Source: Chrysomallon squamiferum
Taxonomy: Eukaryota > Mollusca > Gastropoda > Neomphalida > Peltospiridae
NCBI GenBank assembly: GCA_012295275.1
Contig: CM022668.1
Span: 1,711,637 to 1,775,636 of the forward strand
Reading direction: 5' to 3'
Length of the DNA stretch: 64,000 nt
Every line of letters starts with the position of its first letter. The stretch's first letter is position 1. A program made the position numbers and the translations under genes. The notes below the pieces were generated by a model, which saw only the letters and a list, made by a program, of their open reading frames with translations, searched no databases and was not told the origin of the DNA. Below, in pieces: positions 13,973 to 28,800 of the stretch.

Positions 13973-16900
13973 TGTATACATAATGTATCTGTGTAATCTC
14001 TGTAGTGATCTGCCTACCTGTATGCATACATACATGTATTTCTATGTGTGTATATATGTATGATTGTATATGTTTAGGTTTGTTTATGTAAAGTACATAG
14101 TATTGCCTTAATATATCATTTGTTCCCAAAACCCAGTTCCATAAGTAATACAAGTATGTATACCCAATTCCCCTAACCAGTTGAGTCATACAAGTAATTA
14201 ACCTCCTCACTTAGTAATTAAAGAATGTGATGGTATTAATGATTAAAGAACCAGGATGTTTGCAGAAGGTTATCACACACGTAATTGCAGTTGAAAGAGT
14301 TCAATTAAATAAAGCTGTTAACAGCGGAAACAAGCATTTACAGTGTAATCAGAGTACAGCAGCTCCTAATGAACAGTCCTAGACTTCATGCTGGTCACTT
14401 CTGATATATATATTATTGGTTTTTTTATATATATATATATACACACACACACACTCACACACACACACACCCATACATGCATACACACACACAAATACAC
14501 ACGCACATTATTCATTTTTTAAATTCTTATATATATATATATATATGTAATAATGATAAAAAAAAACATAAATGAAATAAAATAATAATAATAAAAATAT
14601 AAATAAACAAATAAAATGGAAAGATACATATGATAAAATATCTCCTTCCTAATAAAAACTCTTTGATACTAGGTTTCATATCAATATAAAGGAAAACAAA
14701 AAATTTGAGTTAACATAAGACCTGATAGTCTAGAAAATGAATAGGTCTAACTAAACATGCATTGAATGTTAGACACATAATCCAGATTTGTTCATGTATT
14801 TTATTAAAGTTTATGTTGAATATTACAAATTGAAATTTGTCTTTCTTAGTTGACATCTATCAATCTCTTAACACCTCTTTTCTTTCTCTTATTTTGTTTC
14901 ATTATTATTATTTTTTATCATTTGTTTGTCTGCATTTTTTGTAATTAAATTTAATATATTTATGTTAGAACAATAGTTTTGCAATTAACATCCAAACAGT
15001 GTGTGCATGTGGGTATCATCAAGTAATCATTAACTTCTGTCATAAAATGAACTTGGATCTTTAGTGTTTGGATTATGCAGTATTTTGGGAGATTACTTTA
15101 TCAGTATATATATAAATTAGACTTTTCCCACTGGCTTATTACATAATTATAATAACTGAATAAAATGAAAACCATACCCATGTTAAATATTTTAAACATG
15201 ACTGACATGGTTTCAGTATAGTTGTAAATATTAAAAATAACAGGAAATAACCCTAGTGATGGTAATTTTTCAACTGTAAGTAGGTTTAAATTAAACACAA
15301 TTTTATATACATTGTTTCCTGCATTAATTACTAGCTTGACATGACATACCTGAACCAGTGAAAACAGCAGTACAGTCTAGTGCATTTTGTTTTCCTGTTC
15401 TTCTTATGTCCCCATTATAAATACAGGATCAGAAAAAAATAAATCATTATAATATTTAAAATTCTTCATTAGAAATATTTAAATATTTATAATTATGCTT
15501 AATGATTACAGATTTGTGGTTTGTGGTATTGTTGGATTGTTATTTTTTACCAATTAAAAACTGATTGAGTATGAAAAAGTAAGAGTGCAATTTTCAAATT
15601 GTTCAATAACATGGTGTTTACTAATGATTCTCCAAGGTTTGCTGATTTGAGATACAGAACATTTGATTATGGTAACTTAAGAAAAAAGTAAGTAGGGTTA
15701 TTATCCTTATTATTATTAATTTTTATTTAACTTCTGCTTGATTATTTTTGACTGAACTTATAATAATTTTTCTAATTACTGGTTCATCTCTCATTGTTGT
15801 TTTATATATAGAGAGTGTGTGTGTGTGTGTGTGTAAACTTAATAATTTAATGAAGTTCTGAGTAAACATAAAGACATTGCATTTTGACAGCATACTGTGT
15901 TATGTAACCATTAGGAAAAAACACTACTTAATGATATACTTACATATGCATATTTGTGGTTTCTTTAATCTGTTAATTTTCTGTTGGTTTCAACCAGACA
16001 GAAAGTTGATTCTTTTTCTTCTTCTTCTTCTGATTATTATTATTAATAATGCATATTATTTTGTTTTCTGTTTTTTGCTTTTATTATTATTATGATTTGA
16101 TAAATTGTTCACACAAACACACACATGCATAATCACTCATGCACACACAAATGTTAGTCATTACTGGAGGTGTGTATATATACAAGTTTTTAAATCTCAG
16201 CAATAAGCCAAGCATTTAACATAATCTGAATTGGAGGCAATCTTAAGATGATTATACCAGGTACTTACTTACCAGCATTTTATTTTTACATTTCTCTGTC
16301 AGACTAATAGCTGAGGCCTACCTAATTCAACTCAGTAGACTAAATCACATCATTAAAATGGATGAAACTATTAAACCAAATAGGGGTGAAATAGTTACCT
16401 AGAACTAATTTGTCAACTATTGATTTTGTATGATAAATTTGAATATAAATTGTCTATCCATTAACACCTGTTTCCTCAAGTCATTAATCTACAAAGAGTT
16501 GAGAACTTTATCTGTGTTTATTCACTGGTCATTTATAAGTCAATGAAATCAACTGTAAACTTCACTTGTACAGATATAAACTGGCTATTGTTTCCTTTCT
16601 AGCTACCCTTATACCTGACCACATATTTATACATAGTAGCAGCACAAGAAAAAGATATGTTGCTTGTAGGCATATCAATTTATTTTGAGGTGGAATACTA
16701 GTAGCACAGGATGGAGTAAAATTTAGACAATGTATTTGTCAAGGTAGGAATTGAAATTAATGAATGTTTTATTTTTTTATTGTTGGTTTTTTTTTTTTTT
16801 TTTTTTACAACATAATGATATGTTGTTATTGCAATGTATTTTGAATTTACCTATTTAGGTAACAGCATGAACACATGGGATAAACATGTTTGTGTTTATG

Positions 16901-19312
16901 TTTTCATGTGTATAATAGTGTATATAAATTATTATAATTATGTGCAACTACATGTATATTAAATGGTATATATGTTTAAATGGATGTAAAGAGCAGTATG
17001 AATAAAACTGATAAACTGTTATTGATTCACACTTGTGATATAAACATGTATCTTGTGTACTGACAATATGTATTATCTAGAATATAGGGTTGTCAGACTT
17101 ACTGTGTGGTGTATTGACAATACATCACATGTGATTACATGACACACGCCACACATCTGTCAAACTGAGTAGATCCAAACAAGTACCACGATTAGTGATT
17201 CATCATTGGCTGGATTTGTCAAATATTAAAGTAATCACCAACTTCTCAGCATGATTATGTTGTCATGGAATATAATTTAGTAGTTAACATTTTACTAAAA
17301 TAAACACACACTGGTCATATCACTAATCTATATATTTATATATATATCACTTGTCTCAGCTGAGGATGTATATTATGTTATTTTGATACAGTATAAGAAT
17401 TTAAAATATTAATGAGCAAGATGTTAATTGTTGTGAAGAATCCCAGGTAAATAATCCAGTATTACTGATAGCTGAGACTTTTCTTTGTTTTAAATAATCT
17501 TTATTTCTGTTTGTATTAACAGATGGAATTGGTCAACAGGCATAGGCTATAAAAAAGACTTTCCCTGCATTATGCAACTGAAGTGTTAACTGGTCAACAT
17601 ATAAAGTACAAGATATGCATTTAGTGTTGAAGAATGTAAAACTATTGTTAACATGGCAAAATACAAATATAAAAGAGAAATTGCTTTGCAGATGAGATTG
17701 TTTTGTAGTGTCAAGTTTATTCTTCAAGTGTGGGCTGTATCTTGGTGAATAGAGAGTAGGTCTGTTGAAGTATACAAGGCACAATCTTACTACATCAGTG
17801 TGTCACTGGGTTTCATTTCAACCACTGTCCTGTTTTTTTATAAACAAGCCTGATTTAAAGATGGTGTTTAGAAAAGGAACTTGTACATAAACTGAGGTTA
17901 CATTTCAAAGGATATTATGATGTAACATGGAATAATCAGCTTAAAACAGTTATTGCTGAGAATAATCACATTACACTTGATATCCTGATATGAAATCATT
18001 TTAAAATATGGCTTTTAAAGCTTACTGTATGTAAAAATCACTGTAAAAAACTAATCACTTCATGTGTGATGTCCTTGTATAAAGATCATTTCAAAGACTG
18101 CTATAGATACGTGTTCACCTGGACTTGGATATTCAAATGATTCACAGCTAAAACTGTCTCACATTAATTCAGTCTTGCCCTATCTCTGAACTGTAAACCA
18201 AGTCTGATGTGTAAGGCGATATCGTTTAAGTTTTTTGAACACTTTATTTACAAGTAAACAATAGAAACTATGGTGTTTATTGTTGTTCGTAATAAAATTA
18301 CGTTGTAGAATAGAAAGATGATACTTCTCTTATATGTGTTTTTCTCAGTTATGTTGTATTATTATTTTTTAAAAACCTTTTTCTATATATTTATGTCTGT
18401 ATATGAGCTTATAGTACTATATTATCTCCATATGTTTTTTAATTGTTAAACACTGACCTTATTTTTGACTTGCTAGTACATGTATCCTATTTGTGTAACA
18501 TTTTTATTTTTAACTGAGAATTAATTACATACATAAAAAAAAAAAATATTATTTTTATCTTTTGCATTTGGGAACATGAATGTCTCACAGCAGGAAGATG
18601 TTATTTATGATTTTGTTTTATTTTGTAGAAAATAAAATTAATGTAATAAAATGTTTGGATTGGGATAACCTTATCTGTTGTATTTTCTTGGATAGAAAAT
18701 AGATATTAATTTATATATATATTTTTTTTTTATGTCAAATGATACTAATTTATATTTTTTTATTACAAATTATACTGATTTTTGACTTTATTGCAATATT
18801 TGTAGTAATGTTATCTTATCTGATTAACTTGCTAGAATTTCATGTTATGAAATCATGACCATCATCTATCCATCCATCCTATTACCATATTTAAGTAGTC
18901 TTTGTTTCCTATTCTAGTTACATGTGACTCACTGACAGTGTAAAACAGACTGGGTCACAGTTACAAATGTGTGTTCAGTCAGCCTCGTTTCTGTGTGTGT
19001 TTTTTTGTCACAGCTGTTGATGTTATTATTTGACCATGTACACAAATATTGCCTATTAAGGTTAGTTAGATATTGTTTTGTTATGATTTATAAAACTGTC
19101 CTGTATTAAGATTTTTTGTTGTTATTGCCATATAAGAGCTTGTCGGATTTATGTTTAGTTATGAAGTAATATAAATATTTCATTTTGAATAGTCACTGCT
19201 GTGTTTATGATTTGTACTCAATCCAACTTACTCTGATCAAAATAGTTGTGATAATTTGCTTGTTCAGAAAGACTGAAAGAGGAAGAAAAGGATATAGGAA
19301 GATATAGAGGTA

Positions 19313-19386
<74 letters not shown>

Positions 19387-19796
19387 TTACATTGTTGCAC
19401 TGTAGTTAAATGTATAGATGTCTGTTGTCTTTCAGGTGTGAAAATATTAACAAAAAGAGGGAAAATAATTCTTTGAAAAAATAAATTTTAAAGTTCTGAA
19501 GCATGTTTCAGATAAAGTTTTCTAAATGTGATGTTTCTTCAGAGAAGAGTATACAAATACTTTGTGTTTCCTCACTGTTTAGATTTCTGTTTCAGTTATT
19601 AACATCATGATACCAGCACAGGTACAAATATTTGTCTCTGTCAGATTCAAATATTGATTTAACAAATTTATATTCAAATAAAGGGAGTGGTTTCTAACTG
19701 AACAGTTTGCATTGTTTCATTTTGAACTTTCAATTGATTCAGTTGCAGGTGAAAATGTTTAATATAGATTTATTTCTTTTTTACAGTTATTTTGTA

Positions 19797-19872
<76 letters not shown>

Positions 19873-22800
19873 TAATAATAACAATAACAATTACTTTTGG
19901 TCTCTGTAATGCAGTGTGTGTATGTTATACTATATTGTATATTATCAAGCATTGTAACCAAAAGCAGTGGCCAAATGTCATGGGATTTTTGATTCTCTAT
20001 AATTGTTTGTTAGCACATAATAGATTATTCAGGATAATTTTTAATAGTTTTGATATTCCAGAGTTGGAAATGTTAATAATTTATATGTTTTTAATTTTTT
20101 AACAGTTTAAAAATTCAATAAGACAGTGATTTAAATTATTGTTATTATTATTATTGTAATAAATACTTAGATAACTGAATAATATTACAATATTTATACC
20201 TTAGTTACATTGAAAGAAACTGTTTCAGATAATATCAGACATTTAATTTGTCTCAAACATAAAAAAGCCACTGCTATCAACTGGGCTTTTTAGTTTGTCA
20301 AGTATCTGCTGTTTTCTCATAGTTTATATGCTCTTATGATTTCATGGATTTCTATGTTTCAAAAATCATTTTAGTATAACTGATGTTTGTCATAATTATT
20401 TTGTTATAATTGTCATTATTATTGTATTAAAATCATTGTTATTATTATTATTACTATTACTACTACTACTACTACTACTACTATTATTATTAACATATTT
20501 AATTTTTACCCTTTTTCTTTAGCTTTTCTTGAAGCCGTTATGCATCATTAACATCAACTGATTTATAATTTTTGCATTCTGTACGAGTGTTATCACTGTT
20601 TACAGGTACCTGACTCAACCAGCTGACCTTGGTGCCAGCAAGAGCCCAGTGAGCCAGTCCAAGAAGAAGTATGAGGGACGACACATGACCCAGCCCATCA
20701 CTCCGGAGGAGATGAAGGAGGCTGAGGCAGGCTCTACCCCTGTTAGAGCAACCAGCTCCATCAGTGAGAGGTCAGTCTACAAAAATGGATGCATCTGAAT
20801 ATAGTTATAAATAAAATTTCAGAAACCTTGAGTTACAAATCACCTAATTATAGTGAAAAATTAAAATTAAAAGAAAGTTAATATGTCAGTTCTAAGAAGT
20901 ATATAAAGTTATACTTTTATCTTCATATTGTAGTTAACAGATCAGGTCAGTTAATAAATGTCTGGATTATGAAATATAAAAAAATCAGCTTTCACAGATT
21001 TTTAACCTTTTGAAATTTGTAATTAAAAAAACACAACAAGAAGCCCACCCCGATTTTTAAAATATTTTTTTATCTCACATGCTGTTTGTATTAATAACAC
21101 AATACTCAAAAGATAGATAGATATTCAAACAGTCAGCTTGTAGAGGCAGAAAAATGGATATTGTATTGAAAAATGTAGCCATATTGTATTGAGGTCAGAA
21201 TATAGGATGACAGTTTATGTGGAACATTTGGGGTTCAAAGTGCTAAGCCCTGCCTTTTTTTTGGATCGGTTTTTATTTAATATATTTTATACATTTTTTG
21301 GATTAATTTAATTTATTATTATTATTTTTTTAATAATTAATGTTGAATGGTTTGATGCAACTTGCAGATTAGTGAGACAAACATTTTTTTTTTTTAATTT
21401 TATATTCTTTCTCATTTAATTTTAACTATTGTTATTACTTACTTTGTCAACCACATTTGCCTTGAAGCAAAGAAACAAACAGGAAACATATGTTTTAAAT
21501 TACCTGTCCGCAATAACTTTTATAGCTTTACTTTTTAAATTTATAATGTTATATTTTTTAAAGTTTTTTATCAGCACAACTTGAGCACATTTTATAATAA
21601 TATTTTTGAATATTTCTTAGGTCTGTTTCTGATATTGTCTTTAACATAAAAAGACACAGGCTGATGCTGTGTTTTTATTATAAGAAATAAAAAAATATTC
21701 TATAAGCATTTCCCCATAAATAGGTCTGTGCATACCACTGACTTTGAAAACAGTTGTGAATACATAAAAATAATGAATAGGAAAGAATTGGGGCTATATC
21801 TTTAATCACTAAAAAGTCAGCTAACTTTACCATTTTTGTATAAAAATGTTTACAGTTACTACCTTTATTTCAGGTTAAATGCCTTGAAGCAGTCAGGGGA
21901 GACAAGCTGGAAGAAACGTTTGCCAAAGCAGCTGGACTACGACACTCCAGTAGCCGAAACCAAATTACGTTCTCACTCCAACAGAGACCTGTCTGCCATC
22001 CGTCCTTCTAGCATTGCTGACAGACTGAGTCAGATTGAGGTTGCCAAGGGTGGCTGGAAAGAACGGGTTGAAGAAAAAGATCAGACGAAATTCACTGTGG
22101 CAGGGAAACTTAGTAAAACAGGTTTGTATCATTGCTTTTTATCTATGTACATAACAACTATATATATTCCATTTCTGATACTGATTTACTTTTTATTATT
22201 GTTGAAATTAAGCGTTTTATTTGCATATTGTTAATATTAAACATTTATTTAAATATTCATTGTAATAGTGACTAATATAATGGTAAAAGAAATATTTTTA
22301 ATTTTTATTTTTATTTTCTATACCTAGGTCAAGGTCATACGGAGAGCCCTCTGGTGGCAAGATTAAAACAAACACCAAAAAGAGAAGGGATAAGTCTGTC
22401 AGGAGGTGGGTTGTTTTGTTTTGTTGTTGTTTTTTATACCATATCTCTGTTTGTTTATTTTTCCCATTCCAAACCGATTTCACGATTTGGGGGAATCATT
22501 TGATTGCCTTTTAATATACCATGCCTTACTAAAATGTTATGTATTGTTATTGTTATTATTTTTTTTTTTTCAATTTGATATTTATAATTTGAAATAAGTC
22601 TAGAATGTAAGTGTTTCATTGTAGCAGCATTCAGGAACAATTTTTATACACAACTTAATTTTTTTTTTAATATTATGCTAGTACATTGGTTCTTTTCCAT
22701 ACATATTATTAAAAAAATAATGACAGTAACTTTCTTGTGATATTATCATAACTGAAGCTTATTTCCACTAATTTACTTAATCTGAGTGTGAAATAAAAGT

Positions 22801-25800
22801 TAGCCTTGCACTTAAGAATAGAAAAAAAGAAAAAACAAGAAGAAAGAGTGAGCTATATATAATATGTGTGTATGTGTGTGTATATTTCACACCCTGATAT
22901 AATATTCAGATTTTTAATTAAGTTAAGAATTTATTTTTCAGAATTATTTTACATTAGTAATGTCCAGGTTTTAGCATGATTTGCACTGTTAATGTTTTTA
23001 AATTCAGTTTAGTCTTTGTTTCATTTTATTACTAAAAGTGTTCTTTTTTGGAAACCTCACTAACAGTGAACTAACCCTAATTTTTAACCAATCACAGATT
23101 CTGGATCGAGTGAACCCTCCCCTGTTACTTCTCCCTCTGACCCCAAAGAGTTCATTTCTCCTAGCAAGAAGATCCCTATACCAAAAGAAATAATATCAGG
23201 TAAATGCTTATATACGTACAGTGTCAGTGTAGTGAGCTGCTGCTGTAGTGCTTACAGTTTACATATTGTAAATAGATTTTTCTAATAGGACATTGATTTA
23301 TTTATTTATTTATTTTTAAAAACGTTTTGACACTTATGTATACAGTTAAAAACAAATAATAATTTTTTATTTTTTTTATACAGAGACCAGGACAAATGTG
23401 TGAAAAAAACATTAACAAATCAGAAACATGTCTAATAACATGAATTAGATTTATCTGATATGAGTGTCTTTTACAAAGATCAGAACATACACACACAAAA
23501 TAATAAAAAAAGAAACTTCTAATAGAACATATTTACAGTATTTAAGTGTGTTCGTGTGTGTATGTATTTGTGTATATGTCTGTATATAAATATTTTATAT
23601 TTAATAAGAAAATCTTTGTGATGTTCATTTGGCAGTCTTAGTTGTTTCATGCATTGCAATATATTTATATATGCATGTTGTGTGATTTTCATTGTTTCTT
23701 TTACATTATTTATTTTTCTCCTTTCTAAGATATATTTATTTGATAATAATTGGTAACTGATAGATGATTGTGTTTATGAGTTAATAATAAAATAAAGGAT
23801 TAAGTTAAATTCATATTGCTATCCAGCTAAAAGCCATTTTTATTTTATGTGTGTGTGTGTTAATGTGTTTGTGTATATATGAATATGTATAATTATTAAA
23901 TGTAATTATTATCAATCAGTGACAAAACTAAATCATCAAATGGTTACAGTTATAAACATAGTTTTAAAAATGTATACATCTGAAAAATAAAACTTATTTA
24001 TTTGTTTATTAGCTCATTTGATCACATTTTATAAAGGAAAAGTATTAATTTTAACTATTTTTGCATAATTAGATATAAAGATTCTATTTAAATGAGCACC
24101 TGACATTTTACTTACTTACAGATAATTATAATATAGATTGAATCTATATCAGTATATCACATCTCCTCTACTTTATATAAATGATTGCATTAACAAATTT
24201 ACAGATGAAATTCCTGTTGTCAAGGGTGACAAACAGAAAGGAGATGGGGAGAAGGTGGAGCCTGTTACAGTTGAGGTTCCCAAGATGGTTGACCAGGAGC
24301 TGGATTCCATGTTTTTCCAGACAAAGGATATCAGTGAAATAGAAGACAAAGTGGAATGTGACACAGATGATTTCAATGAAATTTTCATACAGGCTAATGA
24401 CATGTGAGTTTATTTTTAGTGTGTATTGAATACAATATTAAGTATTGTAATAAAACATGTGATGACATTAAAAAAATAATAATAATAATAAAATAAATAA
24501 ATAAAAATAATAAAATATAGTAAAAAGAAATAAAAGAAAAATGAAATTCTCTGAAATTATATATTTAATAGTTTTGTATATTTGCTCAGCATTAATTTAT
24601 TTTTATTTTTTTCATTTATTTATTTTTTAATCTAAATATTTTTCCCTTAATAAGTTTATTTTTTAATTTTTTTTGTTTTCAATAATTTAGACTTCCTGCT
24701 ATTCGGAGAGTCCGTCCATCGCGAAGAAAACCAGCTCAAAGTCAGAATCCTCTGAAAACTATGTCACAACACATTGAGATCAAACAGGAGTACACACAGG
24801 TGGACCGAGGTGTTGCAGAACTCGAATTCAGACGCTTTAAAAAAGAACAATGTAAGATAAATAACTGTTTATGTTGCATGTGCATGTCAGGTTGGTTGTT
24901 CCCAGTGTAATGTCAGGTTGATTGTTTTCAGTTTCATTTCAGGTTGATTGTTCTCAGTGTCATGTCAGGTTGATTGTTCCCAGTGTCATGTCAGGTTGAT
25001 TGTTCTCAGTGTCATGTCAGGTTGATTGATCCAGTGTCATGTCAGGTTGATTGTTCTCAGTGTCATGTCAGGTTGATTGTTCCCAGTGTCATGTCAGGTT
25101 GATTGTTCCCAGTGTCATGTCAGGTTGATTGTTTTCAGTTTCATTTCAGGTTGATTGTTCTCAGTGTCATGTCAGGTTGATTGTTCCCAGTGTCATGTCA
25201 GGTTGATTGTTCTCAGTGTCATGTCAGGTTGATTGATCCAGTGTCATGTCAGGTTGATTGTTCTCAGTGTCATGTCAGGTTGATTGATCCAGTGTCATGT
25301 CAGGTTGATTGTTCCCAGTGTCATGTCAGGTTGATTGTTTTCAGTTTCATTTCAGGTTGATTGTTCTCAGTGTCATGTCAGGTTGATTGTTCCCAGTGTC
25401 ATGTCAGGTTGATTGTTCTCAGTGTCATGTCAGGTTGATTGATTCAGTGTCATGTCAGGTTGATTGTTCTCAGTGTCATGTCAGGTTGATTGTTCTCAGT
25501 GTCATGTCAGGTTGATTGTTCCCAGTGTCATGTCAGGTTGATTGTTCTCAGTGTCATGTCAGGTTGATTGATCCAGTGTTATGTCAGGTTGATTGTTCTC
25601 AGTGTCATGTCAGGGTTATTGTTCTAAGTGTCATGTCAGGTTGATTGTTCCCAGTGTCATGTCAGGTTGTTTGTTCTCAATGTCATGTCACTGTGATGTT
25701 TGAAAAATAAATTACAAAAAGATTTTTTGCCATTGCAGATCTATTTTATTATTAATTCTTTTTCTTATCTATTTCTTAGCTAAGAAAAGGCTGAAAAATG

Positions 25801-28800
25801 TTTTTATAAAATAAAAATTAATGTGGTTTATGGTTGCATATATTAATTTTGTTAAACATTGAGTAATGACATAATTAGGGAGAAAAATTAAATTAACTCT
25901 GGTAACAAATAAAATGAGGAATAAAATTGTTTATTAATTAAGTTTTACCACTAGGGCTTGTTAACCTTCATTAAAATACCCAGATTAATTTGATGATTAT
26001 CTAATAATATGAAATGAAGACAGTTAATGATTTATTATTATTATCATTTTTCTTCATCTTTTTGTTTTTGTTTGTTGTTTATTTCTCTTTTTTCATAGAG
26101 GATTAATATTAGATTGTTTAAAACTTGACTCCTTAACAACAGAAGATTTTAAAATTTTCATTTAATTTAATCTTTTTCCTAAGTTTAAAATTTATGCTAT
26201 TACTTATTTTTAAACAAATATTTCAGTATCTAAGGAGACTGGGTTTGCTCAGGAGGCACTGGCAGGACTTGCAAGCAAGGAGAACTTTTCTAAGATAGAA
26301 CTGCGTAAAATGGATGAAGCCTCAACTCCAGGAACAGCACAGCGATACGAACCATTTAAGAATTTGATGTTGCTGCACATCAAAGGACGAAGAACTGTAC
26401 AGACGAGGCTGGTGGAACCGAGCTGTAAATCTTTAAACAGTGGCGACTGCTTCATATTAGTCACACCTGATAAAGTCATACACTGGATTGGAGAATTCAG
26501 CAATGTCATTGAAAAAGCGAAGGTAAAAGAAAAAGATATGGTCCTATTTGTTTTTGTTATTTTAAAAGATATATTTTTTTGGTAATTACAGTAATAAGAG
26601 AATTGTGAATGTATTAGGAGATGTGGCTGTAATGTTTTGATTAAATTGTTAGAAGATAAATAAACACCTAAACAGTTTAAAATAAAGTTAATATTGAAGG
26701 AAGAACGATAACTGTCATTCCTTTGTGAAAATTAATAAAGACTAAAAAGTTCTTATCATCATTCAAAGATATTTTATTACTTTCTAGTCTTCTGAAATTG
26801 CCTCTGTGATAAGTACAAAGAAAGACCTGGGCTGCAGAAGTTCGGTTGTCTTGACAACAGTTGATGAAGTGAAGAGTCAACTTGGCATTGGTACTGTGTT
26901 CTGGTCAGCACTGGGAGGGCAGTCAGAGTATCAAGGTGACAGTTTGTTATTATTAAACTTCTCAAATTCAGACATTTAAAATAATCAGTGATTCTTACTA
27001 AACTTTTAAGCATATCTTGTGGAATTTATTTAGAAAATTTTAATTTATGGAGATACAAGTTCTAGTAATATTCTAGTGTTAATGTTGTTTTGTTGTGTAT
27101 TTAACATTAAGTTAATGTTTTTCAAATATTTGTTTCATTCTTAAACTTAACAAATTGTATTTTAATTTTTAAGTCTAATGTTTGCTCTTCGTTTTCCGAA
27201 TAACCAAATTTTAATTAATTTTATTATAGTTGTTCTTAATTTCTTGTTATTAATAGCAGTGTTAGTATTAGTAATAATAATAGTGGTGGTAGAAGTAGTT
27301 ATAATAATATGACAAGTAGTACTAGAAGATAAAGTTGTAGTATAAAGAGTAAAAGCAGTAGTAGAATTAGTAGTAGTAGTGATAACAATAGTAACAGATG
27401 TAGCAGCAGTATTTGTTTATTTATTTATACTAGTGATAGCAATACTAATAGTAGTAGCAGCAGTATTTATTTATTTATTTATATATGTTAGCAATCCTAA
27501 TAGTGGCAGCAATATTTGCTTATTTATAGCAGTGATAGCAATTGTAATAGTAGTAGCAGCAGTATTTATTTATTTATTTATATATGTTAGCAATACTAAT
27601 AGTGGCAGCAATATTTGCTTATTTATAGCATTCATAGCAATAGTAATCGTAGTAACAACAGTATTTATTTATAGCATTGATAGCAATAGTAATAGTAGTA
27701 ACAGCAGTATTTATTTATTTATAGAAGATAGCAATATTATTAATAGTAGCAGCAGTATTTATTTATTTATAGAGCTGATAGCAATAGTAATAGTAGTAAC
27801 AGCAGTATTTATTTATAGTAGAATAGCAATAGTAATAGTAGTAACAGCAGTATTTATTTATTTATAGTATGATAGCAATAGAAGTAGTAGTAGCAGCAAT
27901 ATTTATTTATTTATAGTAGTAGCAATAGAAGTAGTAGCAGCAGTATTTATTTATTTATTGATAGCAATAGTAATAGTAGTGATAGCAATATTAATAATAA
28001 TAGCAGCAGTAGCAGTATTTATTTATAGTAATTTAATACAGTAGAAATAGTAGTAGCAGCAGTAATAGCAGTATTTATTTTTTTATATAAGTAATAGTAG
28101 TATTTATTTATTTACAATAGTATAAGTAATTGTAGTATTTATTTATTTATAATAATACAAGTAATAGTAGTATTTATTTATTTATAATAGTACATAATAG
28201 TACAAGTAATAGTAGTATTTATTTATTCACAGTAGTAATAGTAATAGTAGTATTTATTTATTTATAATAGTACAAGTAATAGTAGTATTTATTTATTTAT
28301 AGTAGTAATAGTAGTATTTATTTATTTATAATAGTACAAGTAATAGTAGTATTTATTTATAATAGTATAAGTAATAGTAGTATTTATTTATTTATAATAG
28401 TATAAGTAATAGTAGTATTTATTTATAATAGTATAAGTAATAGTAGTATTTATTTATTTATAATAGTACAAGTAATAGTAGTATTTATTTATTTATAAGT
28501 AATAGTAGTATTTATTTATTTATAATAGTATAAGTAATAGCAGTATTTATTTATTTATAATAGTATAAGTAATAGTAGTATTTATTTATTTATAACAGTG
28601 TAAGTAATTGTAGTATTTATTTATTTATAATAGTATAAGTAATAGCAGTATTTATTTATTTAGAATAATATAAGTAATAGCAGTATTTATTTATTTATAG
28701 TATAAGTAATAGTAGTATTTATTTATTTATAATAGTATAAGTAATAGCAGTATTTATTTATTTATAATAGTATAAGTAATAGTAGTATTTATTTATTTAT

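Larger units (their letters stand above)
12694..20605 (+). other. SVIL intron F-G, 7.9 kb
   Basis: The longest intron. It holds only simple repeats and unique AT-rich DNA: (TTA)n near 12880-12920, (TAA)n 13861-13972, CA/TA tracts near 14425-14510, (GT)n near 15815-15834, (GA)n 19319-19384, (TAA)n 19798-19880 and TAC/TAT runs near 20440-20490. Flanking phases agree across it, so no exon is required, though small alternative exons cannot be excluded. Confidence 0.8.

Noticed and set aside
13769-14210. Open frames rich in Asn, Ile or Leu on both strands
   Set aside because: All derive from the TAA microsatellite.
19707-20102. 131-codon open frame with a long Asn run
   Set aside because: It is produced by the (TAA)n tract and lacks splice or homology support.
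24884-25690. CRISPR-like appearance of regularly spaced repeats
   Set aside because: There are no unique spacers; the whole unit repeats, and the setting is a metazoan intron.
27379-27867. 162-codon frame resembling a repeated membrane protein (VFIYLFI)
   Set aside because: It is the translation of the GTA/TTTAT minisatellite; hydrophobicity comes from the T-rich unit.
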